Assembly (NCBI RefSeq): GCF_014698235.1
Contig: NZ_JACJSP010000015.1
Location: forward strand, 1 to 64,000
Origin: Limnothrix sp. FACHB-406
GTDB taxonomy: Bacteria > Cyanobacteriota > Cyanobacteriia > CACIAM-69d
Reading direction: 5' to 3'
Length of the DNA: 64,000 bases
Shown one piece after another: positions 17,629-26,892 of the stretch. The stretch's first letter is position 1; the number at the start of each line of letters is the position of its first letter. The position numbers and the translations under genes were made by a program. Under the pieces are notes generated by a model, which ran no database searches, was not told the origin of the DNA, and saw only the letters and a program-made list of their open reading frames with translations.

Positions 17629-20139
17629 CTACAGGGCGATCGCCCCGCTAATGGCCTCAGTGCTGGCCAGTTTCACCAGCCGATCGCCCTGATCTTCGCG
17701 GCCCAGGACGGGGAAATCGGCCCAAGCTAAGCCGCCCGATCGACCCGTGTTGGTGCTGATCCACCACAGGCCGCGATCGGCCACCGGAGCCATGGCCGCC
17801 AGCCGATCGCCCCGGGCTAGGGTCAGGAAATTGCTGCCCGCTTCGCCCAATCCATTCAGACGCAGGCGATCCACCCGTAGTTGCTTACCATAGCCCCGCT
17901 CGGTGATCAGGGCCAGGGTTTGCCCCGGGCTTAAGGTGCAACAGCCCAACAACCGTTCCGATCGGCTCACCTTCGTGGCCAAGGCTCCTTGGGTGTTGCG
18001 GTTGCTGACCGGTAGGGTAACCGCGTCCAGGGGCACAATCATGCCTCGGCCCATGGAAGTGGCCACCACCAGCCGATCGCCCTCGGATCCCAAGGCGGCG
18101 GCCACCAACTGATCGCCCTCCTTCAGCTTCAGGGCCACCAGGCCCCGCCCGGTAATTCGCTCAAATTCCCCCAGGGCCAAGCGCTTCACCCGCCCTTGCT
18201 GAGTGAGCACAATCAAATCCTGGGGCGGATTGGGGCGATCGGCAAAGTCCAAGGACAACACGGCCACAATTTCCCGGGCCAGGGCCGCCACCGAATCATC
18301 CGCACTTTGCAGGGCGGTCGATCGGGCCGATTCCGGCAGGAGGGTGACCAGGGGCAATCCTCGGGGCGCTTTTTTGCTAATGGGGGGAATGTCGCCCACC
18401 CGCAGGCTATAGGCCTTGCCCGATCGGGTGAGCACTAACAATTCCCGATCGGTTTGCGTATTAAAGGTCTGTACGGCGGCCTCGTCCCGTTCCGTCAGCT
18501 CGCCCGGCGTGGATTCGCTGCGCCGTCGCTTGGGCGGAACCCGCCGCACATAACCCCGATCGCTCAGTTCCACGATCGCCGGTTCCGGAGCCGTGGGAGC
18601 CGCCACTGTTGGCGATTCCGTGGTCGCCTGCACCGTCGCTTCATCCAAAATTCGGGTGCGGCGCGGATCGGCAAATTTCTTTTTGAACGATCGCAGGTCT
18701 TTTTTCAGGAATTTCAGCCGTTCTTGTCGATCGTCCAACAAATTCGACAGCTCTGCTAGGCGCGATCGCAGGGTTTCCCGTTCCTCCAACAGCTTTTGGC
18801 GCTCCAGTCCCGTCAGTCGCCGCATGGGCATTCCCAACACCGCCTGGGCCTGGGAATCGCTCATGCCCAGCCGCACGGCCAACTGTGCCTGGGCGGTGGT
18901 TCCGTCCGGGGCAAACCGCAAAATCTCGATCGTTTCATCCAAATGATCCAGGGCCAGCACTAACCCTTCCACCAACTCCAATCGATCGGCCACCTGCTCG
19001 CGATCGGCCGTCAATTGCTTGGTCAGGGTTTCTTCCCGGAACGCCAAAAAGACTTGGAGGGCCTGCTTCAGGCTCAACTGCTGGGGCTGGCGATCGACAA
19101 TGGCCAGCAGAATCATGCCAAAGGTGGACTGCAAATCCGTTTGGCGATAAAGCTGCTTCAAAACCGCCGCCGGTTCCGCCTCCCGCTTCAGTTCAATGAC
19201 AACCCGAATTCCGTCGCGATCGCTCTCATCCCGCAAGTCGCTGATGCCCGTCAGCTTGCCCAGGTTCACCAACTCGGCCATTTTTTCTAGCCAACTGGCC
19301 TTGTTGGTTTGGTAGGGCAACTCCGTCACCACGATCGCCGTCCGTTTTTGGCGACCCCGCCCGCCGGGAATTTCCTCCACATGGGTCACCCCCCGCAGGA
19401 CAATGCTGCCCTTGCCGGTGCGGTAGGCATCCTCAATGCCCTTGGTGCCGATAATTTCGCCCCCGGTGGGGAAGTCGGGGCCCGGAATCAGTTTCCACAG
19501 TTGCGCATCGGTTAAGTCTGGGCGATCGATCAGCGCCACCAACCCATCCACTAACTCGCCCAGGTGGTGCGGGGGAATATTGGTGGCCATGCCCACGGCA
19601 ATGCCCGAACAGCCATTCAGCAACAGCAGGGGCAACTGCACCGGCAACACCACCGGTTCCTGTTGGGAACTGTCGAAATTGGGCGCAAAGTTAACGGTGG
19701 CCTCGCTCAGGTTTGCCAGGGCTGAAACCTGGGCAATTTCTGCCAATCGGGTTTCCGTATAGCGCATGGCGGCCGGTGGATCGTCGTCGATCGAGCCAAA
19801 ATTGCCATGGCCCTGCAACAGGGGATAGCGCATGGAAAAGCTCTGCACCATCCGCACCAGCGCGTCATAAACCGCCTTGTCTCCGTGGGGGTGATATTTC
19901 CCCAGCACATCCCCCACCACCCGGGCACATTTGCGAAAGGGGCGATCGGGCGTTAACCCCAACTCATGCATCGCGTACAAAATCCGCCGATGCACCGGCT
20001 TGAGGCCATCCCGCGCATCCGGCAGGGCCCGGCCGACGATCGTACTCATGGCGTATTCCAAATACGATCGCTGCATTTCCCCATGCAGCGAAGTCGGAAT
20101 GATTTGCCCAGAGCCAAGAAGGTTGAGTTGCGCGGTCAT
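17629..20139 (-). CDS. parC: type II DNA topoisomerase subunit A (ParC/GyrA paralogue)
   Basis: The product (836 residues from the ATG at 20139; 842 from 20157) is the DNA-cleaving subunit of a type IIA topoisomerase. The breakage-reunion core is complete, with the active-site Tyr at about residue 127 ([10 protein letters not shown]) and the quinolone-region motif [13 protein letters not shown]. The C-terminal beta-pinwheel is present ([30 protein letters not shown]), but no GyrA-box such as QRRGGKG is visible in the first blade; that place holds [14 protein letters not shown]. This favours a ParC-like or second GyrA-like copy over the true gyrase subunit. It neighbours no gyrB/parE. parC is given as the better guess. 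Confidence 0.85.
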   Translation of the reverse strand: MTAQLNLLGSGQIIPTSLHGEMQRSYLEYAMSTIVGRALPDARDGLKPVHRRILYAMHELGLTPDRPFRKCARVVGDVLGKYHPHGDKAVYDALVRMVQSFSMRYPLLQGHGNFGSIDDDPPAAMRYTETRLAEIAQVSALANLSEATVNFAPNFDSSQQEPVVLPVQLPLLLLNGCSGIAVGMATNIPPHHLGELVDGLVALIDRPDLTDAQLWKLIPGPDFPTGGEIIGTKGIEDAYRTGKGSIVLRGVTHVEEIPGGRGRQKRTAIVVTELPYQTNKASWLEKMAELVNLGKLTGISDLRDESDRDGIRVVIELKREAEPAAVLKQLYRQTDLQSTFGMILLAIVDRQPQQLSLKQALQVFLAFREETLTKQLTADREQVADRLELVEGLVLALDHLDETIEILRFAPDGTTAQAQLAVRLGMSDSQAQAVLGMPMRRLTGLERQKLLEERETLRSRLAELSNLLDDRQERLKFLKKDLRSFKKKFADPRRTRILDEATVQATTESPTVAAPTAPEPAIVELSDRGYVRRVPPKRRRSESTPGELTERDEAAVQTFNTQTDRELLVLTRSGKAYSLRVGDIPPISKKAPRGLPLVTLLPESARSTALQSADDSVAALAREIVAVLSLDFADRPNPPQDLIVLTQQGRVKRLALGEFERITGRGLVALKLKEGDQLVAAALGSEGDRLVVATSMGRGMIVPLDAVTLPVSNRNTQGALATKVSRSERLLGCCTLSPGQTLALITERGYGKQLRVDRLRLNGLGEAGSNFLTLARGDRLAAMAPVADRGLWWISTNTGRSGGLAWADFPVLGREDQGDRLVKLASTEAISGAIAL

Positions 20140-20289
20140 CAGGCGAGTCCAGTCCAAAAAACGGCCAAGGGGTGAGCGAAATTAAAAATCGCAAGAAAGA
20201 CGAGGATTAATCAGCAGTCGCTTGCACGGAAAGAGCAATGAGGCATAGCATAACAACTAGACAGCCTCGCGTTTGGCGCAACTTGCTCG

Positions 20290-20691
20290 ATGAAAACGGT
20301 TTTGATCGTTGAAGACGACCCAATTAATGCACGCGTCTTCTCCAAAATTTTGACCAAGCGGGGCGGCCTGGCCGTGCAGCACACAGAAGATGTGGAAGAG
20401 GTCGTGAAGATTGCCCGGGCGGGTGAAGCGGACATCATCTTGATGGACGTTTCCTTGGCCCACAGCACCTATGAGGGCAAATCGGTTGATGGCATTAAAA
20501 TCACCCAAATGTTGAAGGGGGATCCGGCCACGGCCAAGCTGCCCATCATTTTGGTGACGGCCCACGCCATGGAAGGCGATCGGGAAAATTTCCTGTCCGA
20601 AAGTGGCGCGGATGACTACATCTCTAAGCCCGTGGTCGATCACCAAGCCTTTGTGGACAAAATCGTCAGCCTGCTGCCCACGGACGCTTAG
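20290..20691 (+). CDS. stand-alone response regulator receiver protein
   Basis: The 133-residue protein is a single CheY/DivK-like receiver domain with no output domain. The acidic pair is E8-D9-D10, the phospho-acceptor Asp53 (LMDVSL), the conserved Thr90 (LVTAHA) and Lys113 (ISKPV). An extra stretch of about ten residues (AHSTYEGKSVDG) follows the phosphorylation site, longer than in CheY. The gene is convergent with the ABC exporter gene, 96 bp away, whose C-terminal tail resembles histidine-kinase dimerisation domains; a physical link is possible but unproven. No kinase gene is adjacent. Confidence 0.92.
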   Translation: MKTVLIVEDDPINARVFSKILTKRGGLAVQHTEDVEEVVKIARAGEADIILMDVSLAHSTYEGKSVDGIKITQMLKGDPATAKLPIILVTAHAMEGDRENFLSESGADDYISKPVVDHQAFVDKIVSLLPTDA

Positions 20692-20787
20692 GGCGGGCGA
20701 TCGACGGCTGGAGAGATCGTTCACGGGTCGCCAATTGCTGTTTGGGCCATCTTCCGTTGGGAGGGTGGCCCATTGCCCGATCGGCCC

Positions 20788-23031
20788 CTAGGCTTGATTG
20801 CCCGTGGCTTCTAGGGATTCGAGGATGTTCAAAATTTCCAGAGCGGCAGCGTAGGTATCGTTCAAAATCCGTTCGTCCTCTTCGGGATCATCGGTCAAGT
20901 CATCCAAAATGAGCCGCAGGGCCCCAATAATTTCGCTGAGGCGCGATCGCACCTGATAGGAAATTTGGGCAAAGGTTTCATAGCGATCCATGCCCCCACC
21001 TCCCGAGTCGCTGTAGAACGATCGCTGAACTTGCAGCGCGTCTTCAAACAACTCCATGGTGCTCAACATCCGAATGGCCGATCGATAGGATTCGCGCAGG
21101 AGTTCTTGGCGTTCCTCGTTGCTGTCCACCAGGTCATCCACCAGCAATTGCAGGGAGCCGACGGTGATGTTGAGCCGGGTGCGAATTTCGTAGGAGGTGC
21201 GGTTGAAGGTTTCGCTGGCGGTGGCCATCGGTTGCTGCACCCGGGCATTGCCAAACTGCATGGTGTAGAGCTTGGCGTAGGCTCCGCCCTTGGCCAGCAG
21301 TTCCGCATGGTTACCCACTTCCACCACGCGCCCCTTGTCCAGGACAGCGATTTGGTGGGCCCGCTGCACGGTTGAGAGGCGGTGGGCAATGGCGATCACG
21401 GTGCGATCGCGGCTGAGGGTTTCGATCGCCTCCTGCACCAACCGCTCAGACACCGTATCCAAGGCGCTGGTGGCCTCATCCAAAATCAGAACTGGGGGAT
21501 TTTGCAGCAAGGCCCGGGCGATCGCCAGCCGCTGCCGTTGCCCCCCCGACAACATCACACCCCGATCACCAATGGTGGTTTCCAGGCCGCGCGGCATTCG
21601 CTCAATAAATTCCATAGCGTTGGCCAATTTGGCGGCGGCAATCACCTCCTCATCGGTGGCCGTGGGCATGGGGTAGGCGATGTTATTGCGGATGGTGTCG
21701 TTAAACAGAAAGGTTTCCTGGCTGACAATGCCCAAGGATCGCCGGAGCGATCGCACGTCAAAGCTGCGTAAGTCTTGACCATCGATGAGGATCCGCCCCG
21801 CCGTGGGATCGGCAAACCGAGGCACTAGCTCCACGAGGGTTGATTTCCCGGCTCCGGAGCTGCCCACCAGGGCCAAGGTTGTGCCCCGGGGCAAGGTGAG
21901 GGTGATGTCTTGGAGTGTCAGCTCGCTGCTGCCTTCGTAGGCAAAGCTGAGATTTTCAAACCGAATATCCTGGTGCAGTCCCGTGAAGGGGGTGGAACCA
22001 TTGGCCAAAAAGGTCTTGTTGCTCGATCGCAAAAAGTCTTCCACCACATCCACACTGGCGGCCGTGTTGGCCAACTGGCCCCGCAACCGGTTGAGCTGGG
22101 CCACCAGGGGCAGCAGCCGAAACAGCAGCGTCAGATAGGTTAGCAGCACCGTGGACAGGGCACTGAGCTGATCCGCAAACAACCAGCGACTGATGCCCAC
22201 GATCGCCATTAGCATCACCACGCTCACCACTTCCGTGACTGGGGCGATCGCGATCGAGTTGGCCTGGGATTTAAACTCCGCGGCCTCCCGGGCCTTGGTT
22301 AGCCGCAGCATTCGATCGAACTCCCGCGCCTCCATGGCAGCCGATCGCACCAACCGCATCCCGCCCAAAATCTCCAGCAGGGCCACGGAATAGTCCTTGG
22401 AGGTTTGGGACACATCCTTCCCCAGTTGGCGGGACTGGTTGACATAAAGCTGATTAATCCACACCACCCCCGCAAACAACACCGTGGCCACCACCGTCAG
22501 TTGCCAAGACAGCAGCAACAACAGCCCCACCATCACCAGGATCGAGACCACGGTGGCCACCAATTGCAGCAAATTGGCCACCGTGGCCGAAACCCGCCCA
22601 ATTTCATTCCCCAGGCGGTTGTTGATGTCGCCCACACGGGTGCGAGCAAAGTAGCTGAGATTCACATCCAGCAGCAACTGAATGGCGTTCATTCGCAGGT
22701 CAGCCGCCAGCGATCGCTGCAAAATTCCGACGGCCAAGGCGCTGAGGTAGGTGGCCAGGTTTTTGAGGGCGATCGTGCCCACCACCGCCACGGCCATGGC
22801 GATCGGTTGGTAGGCCGCGGGCAGTCCCTCAAAGGGCGAAAAAAGTTTGCGCAAAATGGGCGGCCCGCCGGACAGCACCATTTCCTGGCCCAAAAAGCGC
22901 AGCACCACTGGCACAATCAGCGCCGTGCTTACCCCGTTGAACAGGGCCCCCGAGAAGCCCATGATCATCGTCCAAGCGGCTTGTCGGGGATAGCGCCGAA
23001 TCAGTTGCCAAAGGAATTTGCGTCGGGCCAT
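20788..23031 (-). CDS. ABC exporter (membrane plus ATPase) with tandem DHp-like C-terminal tail
   Basis: The 747-residue protein is a fused half-exporter of the MsbA/HlyB/HepA type: six membrane helices in about residues 1-325, then an ATPase with Walker A GSSGAGKST (about 388-396), signature LSGGQRQR, Walker B VLILDEAT and H-loop AIAHRLST. The usual protein ends near residue 595. Here about 150 residues follow, made of two similar units starting SYEIRTRL (Tyr614) and SYQVRSRL (Tyr692), 78 residues apart, each continuing with helices ending in ...LLVDDL/LILDDL and an acidic stretch. Each unit resembles a histidine-kinase DHp H-box (SHELRTPL) with His changed to Tyr and Pro to Arg. A glycosyltransferase gene lies 222 bp upstream on the same strand, so lipid-linked or polysaccharide export is a reasonable guess. 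Confidence 0.88.
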   Translation of the reverse strand: MARRKFLWQLIRRYPRQAAWTMIMGFSGALFNGVSTALIVPVVLRFLGQEMVLSGGPPILRKLFSPFEGLPAAYQPIAMAVAVVGTIALKNLATYLSALAVGILQRSLAADLRMNAIQLLLDVNLSYFARTRVGDINNRLGNEIGRVSATVANLLQLVATVVSILVMVGLLLLLSWQLTVVATVLFAGVVWINQLYVNQSRQLGKDVSQTSKDYSVALLEILGGMRLVRSAAMEAREFDRMLRLTKAREAAEFKSQANSIAIAPVTEVVSVVMLMAIVGISRWLFADQLSALSTVLLTYLTLLFRLLPLVAQLNRLRGQLANTAASVDVVEDFLRSSNKTFLANGSTPFTGLHQDIRFENLSFAYEGSSELTLQDITLTLPRGTTLALVGSSGAGKSTLVELVPRFADPTAGRILIDGQDLRSFDVRSLRRSLGIVSQETFLFNDTIRNNIAYPMPTATDEEVIAAAKLANAMEFIERMPRGLETTIGDRGVMLSGGQRQRLAIARALLQNPPVLILDEATSALDTVSERLVQEAIETLSRDRTVIAIAHRLSTVQRAHQIAVLDKGRVVEVGNHAELLAKGGAYAKLYTMQFGNARVQQPMATASETFNRTSYEIRTRLNITVGSLQLLVDDLVDSNEERQELLRESYRSAIRMLSTMELFEDALQVQRSFYSDSGGGGMDRYETFAQISYQVRSRLSEIIGALRLILDDLTDDPEEDERILNDTYAAALEILNILESLEATGNQA

Positions 23032-23252
23032 TGGATCACAAGAAAAAAGGAACGGGGTCTACCCAAAACAGGCAGCGGTGGCCAAAAACCAGCCAAGAAC
23101 CCATCAGGCAAAACCTGATGCAACATCCTGATGCGATCGCCCCGGGGATCTGGAGAAATGCGCATCTGAATTTTAGGCCGGGCATTGGCCCGATGGGGGG
23201 CGACCGCCACCGCTTCTTGGCCACCGGCCCGCAGCAGCCCCCCCTCGCCGCC

Positions 23253-24461
23253 CTAGCATCGATCGAGAATTTGGTGCAGACCCGTGGCCATCGCTTCCAG
23301 GCTGTAGTGTTCAATGCAGCGCTGTCGGGCCCGCCGCCCGATCGCCCCCGATTGTTCCGGATCATCCAACACCTGGCGAATGGCTTGGGCCAGTTGGGGA
23401 GGCTGGCTGGGTTCCACCAGCAGCCCCGTATCTCCCAGCAATTGCGGAATATCACCCACGCGGGTGGCAATGACCGGCTTGCCCATGGCCATGCCATCCG
23501 TCAGCTTCAGGGGAAATTGGGCGCGGGTTTCCGGGGTGTCCCGCTGGGGAACCACCACCGCATGGGCCGCCGCCACCACCCCTGGCATTTCCGAGGCGGG
23601 TTGTTTGGGTAAATAGATCAGCCATCGGCCCCAGCGGGCCTGTAGTTGCTGGTCATAGTCATCGTAGGGACTGCCCCCCACGATCACCAGCCGAATTTGT
23701 GGATCGTTGAGCTGATCTAAGGCCTCCAGCAAGTCTTCAACGCCCTTGTAGGGGCGGGTGGCTCCTGGAAACATCAAAATTTTGTAGTCTTGCCAGCCTT
23801 GGCGCGATCGAGCGGCGACGGGATCGAATCGATCGGGATCAAACAGGGCCGTGTCCTTGCCACTGGGAATCAAAACCCCACCAAACCGTTGCTGCAACGC
23901 CAAGGTATTCACCGTAATTGCCGTGGCGTGGCTGGCCCAAGACTCGATCGCCTGGAGATAGAGGGGATGATCGGGCCGGCGCAGTTCCCCATCTTTGCCC
24001 AACAAGTCGCGCAGAAATTTGCGCGGCCGCAGCCGATAGCGATAGTGATCGCCCCCGTGCCAGCTCAATTCCCAATCATCAATATCCACAATCACCGGCC
24101 GCCGATGGGCGATCGCCTTCAGCAGCCCTAAGCCGTAGCTGCTGGGTTTCAGCTTTTGGGCATAGATAATGTCGCCGGTAATTTGGGGCCAAAGCCGGGC
24201 GATCGAGCGAAAGTAGCCGGGATAGGGGCAACCCGGCACGGTCACCACCTGCCAGTGGGGCGGAGCGGGCAACGTTCCCAACTCCCCAAACACCGACCCC
24301 ACGATCTGGATTCGATAACCCAGGCGATCGAGCGCTTGGGCCAACAAAAACGTGCGCACCGCACCGCCCCAACGGCCGACCCCCTTGGTGGACAGATCGC
24401 TCACCAGAATGGTGACTTGGCGCGGTTGGGCCGAGGGTTGAGACTTGGAAAAAACAGACAT
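23253..24461 (-). CDS. glycosyltransferase, GT4/GT1 family
   Basis: Counting from the ATG at 24461 the protein has 402 residues; an in-frame ATG at 24494 would add 11. It is a GT-B fold enzyme: the N-terminal half opens with VTILVSDLSTKGVGRWGGAVRT and contains IVDIDDWELSWHGGDHYR; the C-terminal half has FPGATRPYKGVEDLLEAL, RLVIVGG and the nucleotide-sugar-binding pattern PLKLTDGMAMGKPVIATRVGDIPQLL. These fit retaining glycosyltransferases acting on lipid-linked or secreted glycans. It precedes the ABC exporter gene by 222 bp on the same strand, so the two may form a synthesis-and-export unit. Donor and acceptor are unknown. Confidence 0.87.
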   Translation of the reverse strand: MSVFSKSQPSAQPRQVTILVSDLSTKGVGRWGGAVRTFLLAQALDRLGYRIQIVGSVFGELGTLPAPPHWQVVTVPGCPYPGYFRSIARLWPQITGDIIYAQKLKPSSYGLGLLKAIAHRRPVIVDIDDWELSWHGGDHYRYRLRPRKFLRDLLGKDGELRRPDHPLYLQAIESWASHATAITVNTLALQQRFGGVLIPSGKDTALFDPDRFDPVAARSRQGWQDYKILMFPGATRPYKGVEDLLEALDQLNDPQIRLVIVGGSPYDDYDQQLQARWGRWLIYLPKQPASEMPGVVAAAHAVVVPQRDTPETRAQFPLKLTDGMAMGKPVIATRVGDIPQLLGDTGLLVEPSQPPQLAQAIRQVLDDPEQSGAIGRRARQRCIEHYSLEAMATGLHQILDRC

Positions 24462-24578
24462 CGGCGGCACAGCAGCAAAAGGGCGAGGAACCACCGCAGA
24501 TCAGCCAACTTGCCAATCTGCTCAAGGGTTCTGACGGTCTAGATCGCTCGGCCAGGCCAAACTTATGGCCAGACCAGC

Positions 24579-24779
24579 CTATGGATGCACAATTCGCACC
24601 CGCCCCAACTTCACCAGGTCAAAGAGCCTGGACACTTGCCGCCGCTGATCGTCAGTCATCTTAAAATCACTGAGAAGGCAGTTGGCCAGGCTCAGGTAAT
24701 CTTGCCGGGGAATCGCCTCGACTCCATCTAAGCGATCGAGAATTGGCTGAAGGTCGAATTCTGTCGCTTTCGTCGCCAT
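24579..24779 (-). CDS. small conserved cyanobacterial protein of unknown function
   Basis: The 66-residue product from the ATG at 24779 (MATKATEFDLQP) is acidic at the start and helical throughout, with LSLANCLLSDFKMTDDQRRQ in the middle and a basic C-terminus ending RVRIVHP. A longer in-frame version starting at 24920 would add 47 Arg/Ser-rich residues that overlap the divergent gloB gene and look non-native, so the short form is preferred. I recognise the general look of a conserved cyanobacterial hypothetical family but no function. It is divergent from gloB across 106 bp. Confidence 0.65.
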   Translation of the reverse strand: MATKATEFDLQPILDRLDGVEAIPRQDYLSLANCLLSDFKMTDDQRRQVSRLFDLVKLGRVRIVHP

Positions 24780-24885
24780 TGACGCTGATGTCGAAGAGGT
24801 CGCAAGGCCGATCCGCCGCGATTTTCGCCGCTTGCGCGCTCTTCGCGCGGTGGGGGGTCTGTTGTTAATTCTATTTCGCACCCCA

Positions 24886-25668
24886 ATGTACGTCGAACGC
24901 ATTCCGGCTCTGTTGGACAACTATATCTTTTTGTTAGTCGATCGCGCTCGTCAAGAGGCCGCCGTGGTGGATCCGGCGGAAGCACAACCGGTGCTCGATC
25001 GGCTGGCAGCCCTCAATTGCCGCCTCACCACAATTTTTAACACCCATCACCACCGTGATCATGTGGGTGGCACACCGGCCCTCTTGCAGGCCTTTCCCGA
25101 GCTGGTGGTCTATGGGGGCGCGCGCGATCGGGGGCGAATTCCCGCGCAACAGGTGTTTTTGGAAGGGGGCGAAACAATTCCCTTTGCCGATCGCACTGCT
25201 CAAGTGTTCTTTGTGCCCGGCCACACCCGCGCCCATGTGGCCTATTACTTCGCTCCCGCCAACGGCCCCGACAGCGATGGTTGGGGCGATTTATTTTCCG
25301 GGGATGTGATTTTTGGGGCCGGCTGCGGTCGCCTTTCTGAGGGCACACCGGCCGAAATGCTCCAGTCGATCGATCAACTGCGCCAACTGCCAGACAGCAC
25401 CCGGATTTGGTGTGCCCATGAATACACCCTGGGCAACCTGGAATTTGCCCAAACCATCGAACCCCAAAACCATACGCTGCAACAACGCCTCCAGGAAACT
25501 CGCCTCGCGCGATCGCGCCAGCAACCCACCGTTCCCCTCAGCCTGGGCCAAGAAAAACAAACCAACCCTTTTCTGCGTTGGGATAGTCCTGCCGTCCAAG
25601 CGGCCATGGCCACAGATGATCCCGTTCGTACCTTTACCCGTCTGCGGGGCAAAAAAGATCTTTGGTAG
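24886..25668 (+). CDS. gloB: hydroxyacylglutathione hydrolase (glyoxalase II)
   Basis: Glyoxalase II hydrolyses S-D-lactoylglutathione to D-lactate and glutathione, the second step of methylglyoxal detoxification. The 260-residue product from the ATG at 24886 has the metallo-beta-lactamase motif THHHRDHVGG, the metal-bridging Asp in FSGDVIFGAGCGR, the His in VPGHTRAH and the C-terminal substrate-binding segment with CAHEYTLGNLEFA and KQTNPFLRW. The upstream in-frame start at 24832 lies within the divergent promoter region and is rejected. Length and motifs are standard. Confidence 0.93.
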   Translation: MYVERIPALLDNYIFLLVDRARQEAAVVDPAEAQPVLDRLAALNCRLTTIFNTHHHRDHVGGTPALLQAFPELVVYGGARDRGRIPAQQVFLEGGETIPFADRTAQVFFVPGHTRAHVAYYFAPANGPDSDGWGDLFSGDVIFGAGCGRLSEGTPAEMLQSIDQLRQLPDSTRIWCAHEYTLGNLEFAQTIEPQNHTLQQRLQETRLARSRQQPTVPLSLGQEKQTNPFLRWDSPAVQAAMATDDPVRTFTRLRGKKDLW

Positions 25669-26033
25669 CGAGATCAAGATGTCGGCAAGAGGTCGCCTCC
25701 TAAGGCCTTCTCCATCGAAAACCCAGTCCGCTCCTTTGATCATCCAAGGGGCATGAAAATTGGTAACCCCTGAGTCAATTTGACCTAGGCATCAACCCAA
25801 ACGATCATTGCTATCAATGGCGAAAGTGGTTTGGGGATGGGCAATTGAGCCATCATTTCGATCACTAAGGGGGCTGAACGATTTCCTAACAACGCTCCTG
25901 GAAAAGGCAGATTGACGATGAAGTTTAAATCTGCGTAGTTTCGGCTACAAATAGTCCAAAAAATCCTTGCTAGGCTACAGGGTAATTCTCGAATCTGCTG
26001 CCGCATTGGGCAACAACGAGTTGAATCAAGCCT
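25669..26033. other. intergenic region without recognised features
   Basis: This 365-bp stretch separates gloB from the OmpR-type regulator gene, both on the plus strand. No convincing reading frame on either strand, no RNA gene and no strong terminator was seen; it presumably carries the regulator promoter. Confidence 0.5.
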
Positions 26034-26837
26034 GTGGCTCCTATTAGCATTCAGATTATTGAGACGAATCCACACCTACGCTCGTTGTTGGGGTGGCACT
26101 TACAACAACTGGGCTACGTGGTTTGTCCGTCAGCAACGCTTCAGCAAGCACGGGACGTGGCCCAGGCCCAACGGCCAATGTTGGTTGTGCTGGATCCCGA
26201 TTTGCCCGATGGGGATGGTTTGGAATTCTGTGCCTGGTTGCAACGGGTTCAGCAGCCGATGGTGCTGATGATTTCGGCGCGATCGGGCGAGGCGGATGCG
26301 GTGGCGGCCCTGCGGGCAGGGGCCGATGATTATCTGCGCAAGCCTTTTGGGATGCAGGAGTTTTTGGCGCGGGTGCAGGCGTTGGTGCGTCGGGGTCGAT
26401 CTCGATCGGCTCCGGCCCTGCTGGACTGTGGCGTGTTGCGGATTGATCTAATTCAGCGGCGGGTTTGGCTGTTTGAACGGGCGATCGAGCTGACTCCCCA
26501 GGAATTTAGCCTGCTCTATGCCCTGGCCCAGGCGGGCGGCGTGCCCCTCAGTCGGGCGGAAATTTTGCAGCGGGCTTGGCCTGAGTCGATCGACAATCCA
26601 CGCACGGTCGATACCCATGTGCTGTCCCTGCGCAAAAAGCTGGAGGCCGATCCCCGCCAACCCAGCACCATCCAAACAGTCCGCAATGTGGGCTATCGCC
26701 TCAATTTGGAGCGCTTGGAATTGCACCGGGAACCCACCAGTGGCCACGGCCCGCCGCCAAATCCGGTGGGGGGTGGGCCGGCTGGCTCCGGTGGCGGGGC
26801 CTTGTCCCGATCGATGTTGTCCGTGTCTTCGGGCTAG
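26034..26837 (+). CDS. OmpR/PhoB-family response regulator with atypical acidic pocket
   Basis: The 267-residue protein starts at a GTG and has a receiver domain (residues 1-120) and a winged-helix DNA-binding domain (about 128-225; ELTPQEFSLLYALAQ, RAWPESIDNPRTVDTHVLSLRKKL, VRNVGYRLNLE). Asp54 (VLDPDLPDGDG) and Lys103 (LRKPF) are present, but the acidic pair usually seen near residues 8-10 is reduced to one acid (IIETNP, Glu10). This may weaken metal-dependent phosphorylation, as in atypical regulators. A tail of about 35 residues rich in Gly and Pro ends the protein. No kinase gene is adjacent. There is some likeness to NblR-type regulators, but not enough to name it. Confidence 0.85.
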   Translation: MAPISIQIIETNPHLRSLLGWHLQQLGYVVCPSATLQQARDVAQAQRPMLVVLDPDLPDGDGLEFCAWLQRVQQPMVLMISARSGEADAVAALRAGADDYLRKPFGMQEFLARVQALVRRGRSRSAPALLDCGVLRIDLIQRRVWLFERAIELTPQEFSLLYALAQAGGVPLSRAEILQRAWPESIDNPRTVDTHVLSLRKKLEADPRQPSTIQTVRNVGYRLNLERLELHREPTSGHGPPPNPVGGGPAGSGGGALSRSMLSVSSG

Positions 26838-26892
26838 GGGTTCTCCTGCCGGATGGATGCAAGGTTTGCTGATGCCAACTTGGCTCTTAACC

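Noticed and set aside
25785-26075. 96-residue minus-strand frame upstream of the OmpR-type regulator
   Set aside because: Overlaps the regulator start and has no recognisable domain; probably chance.
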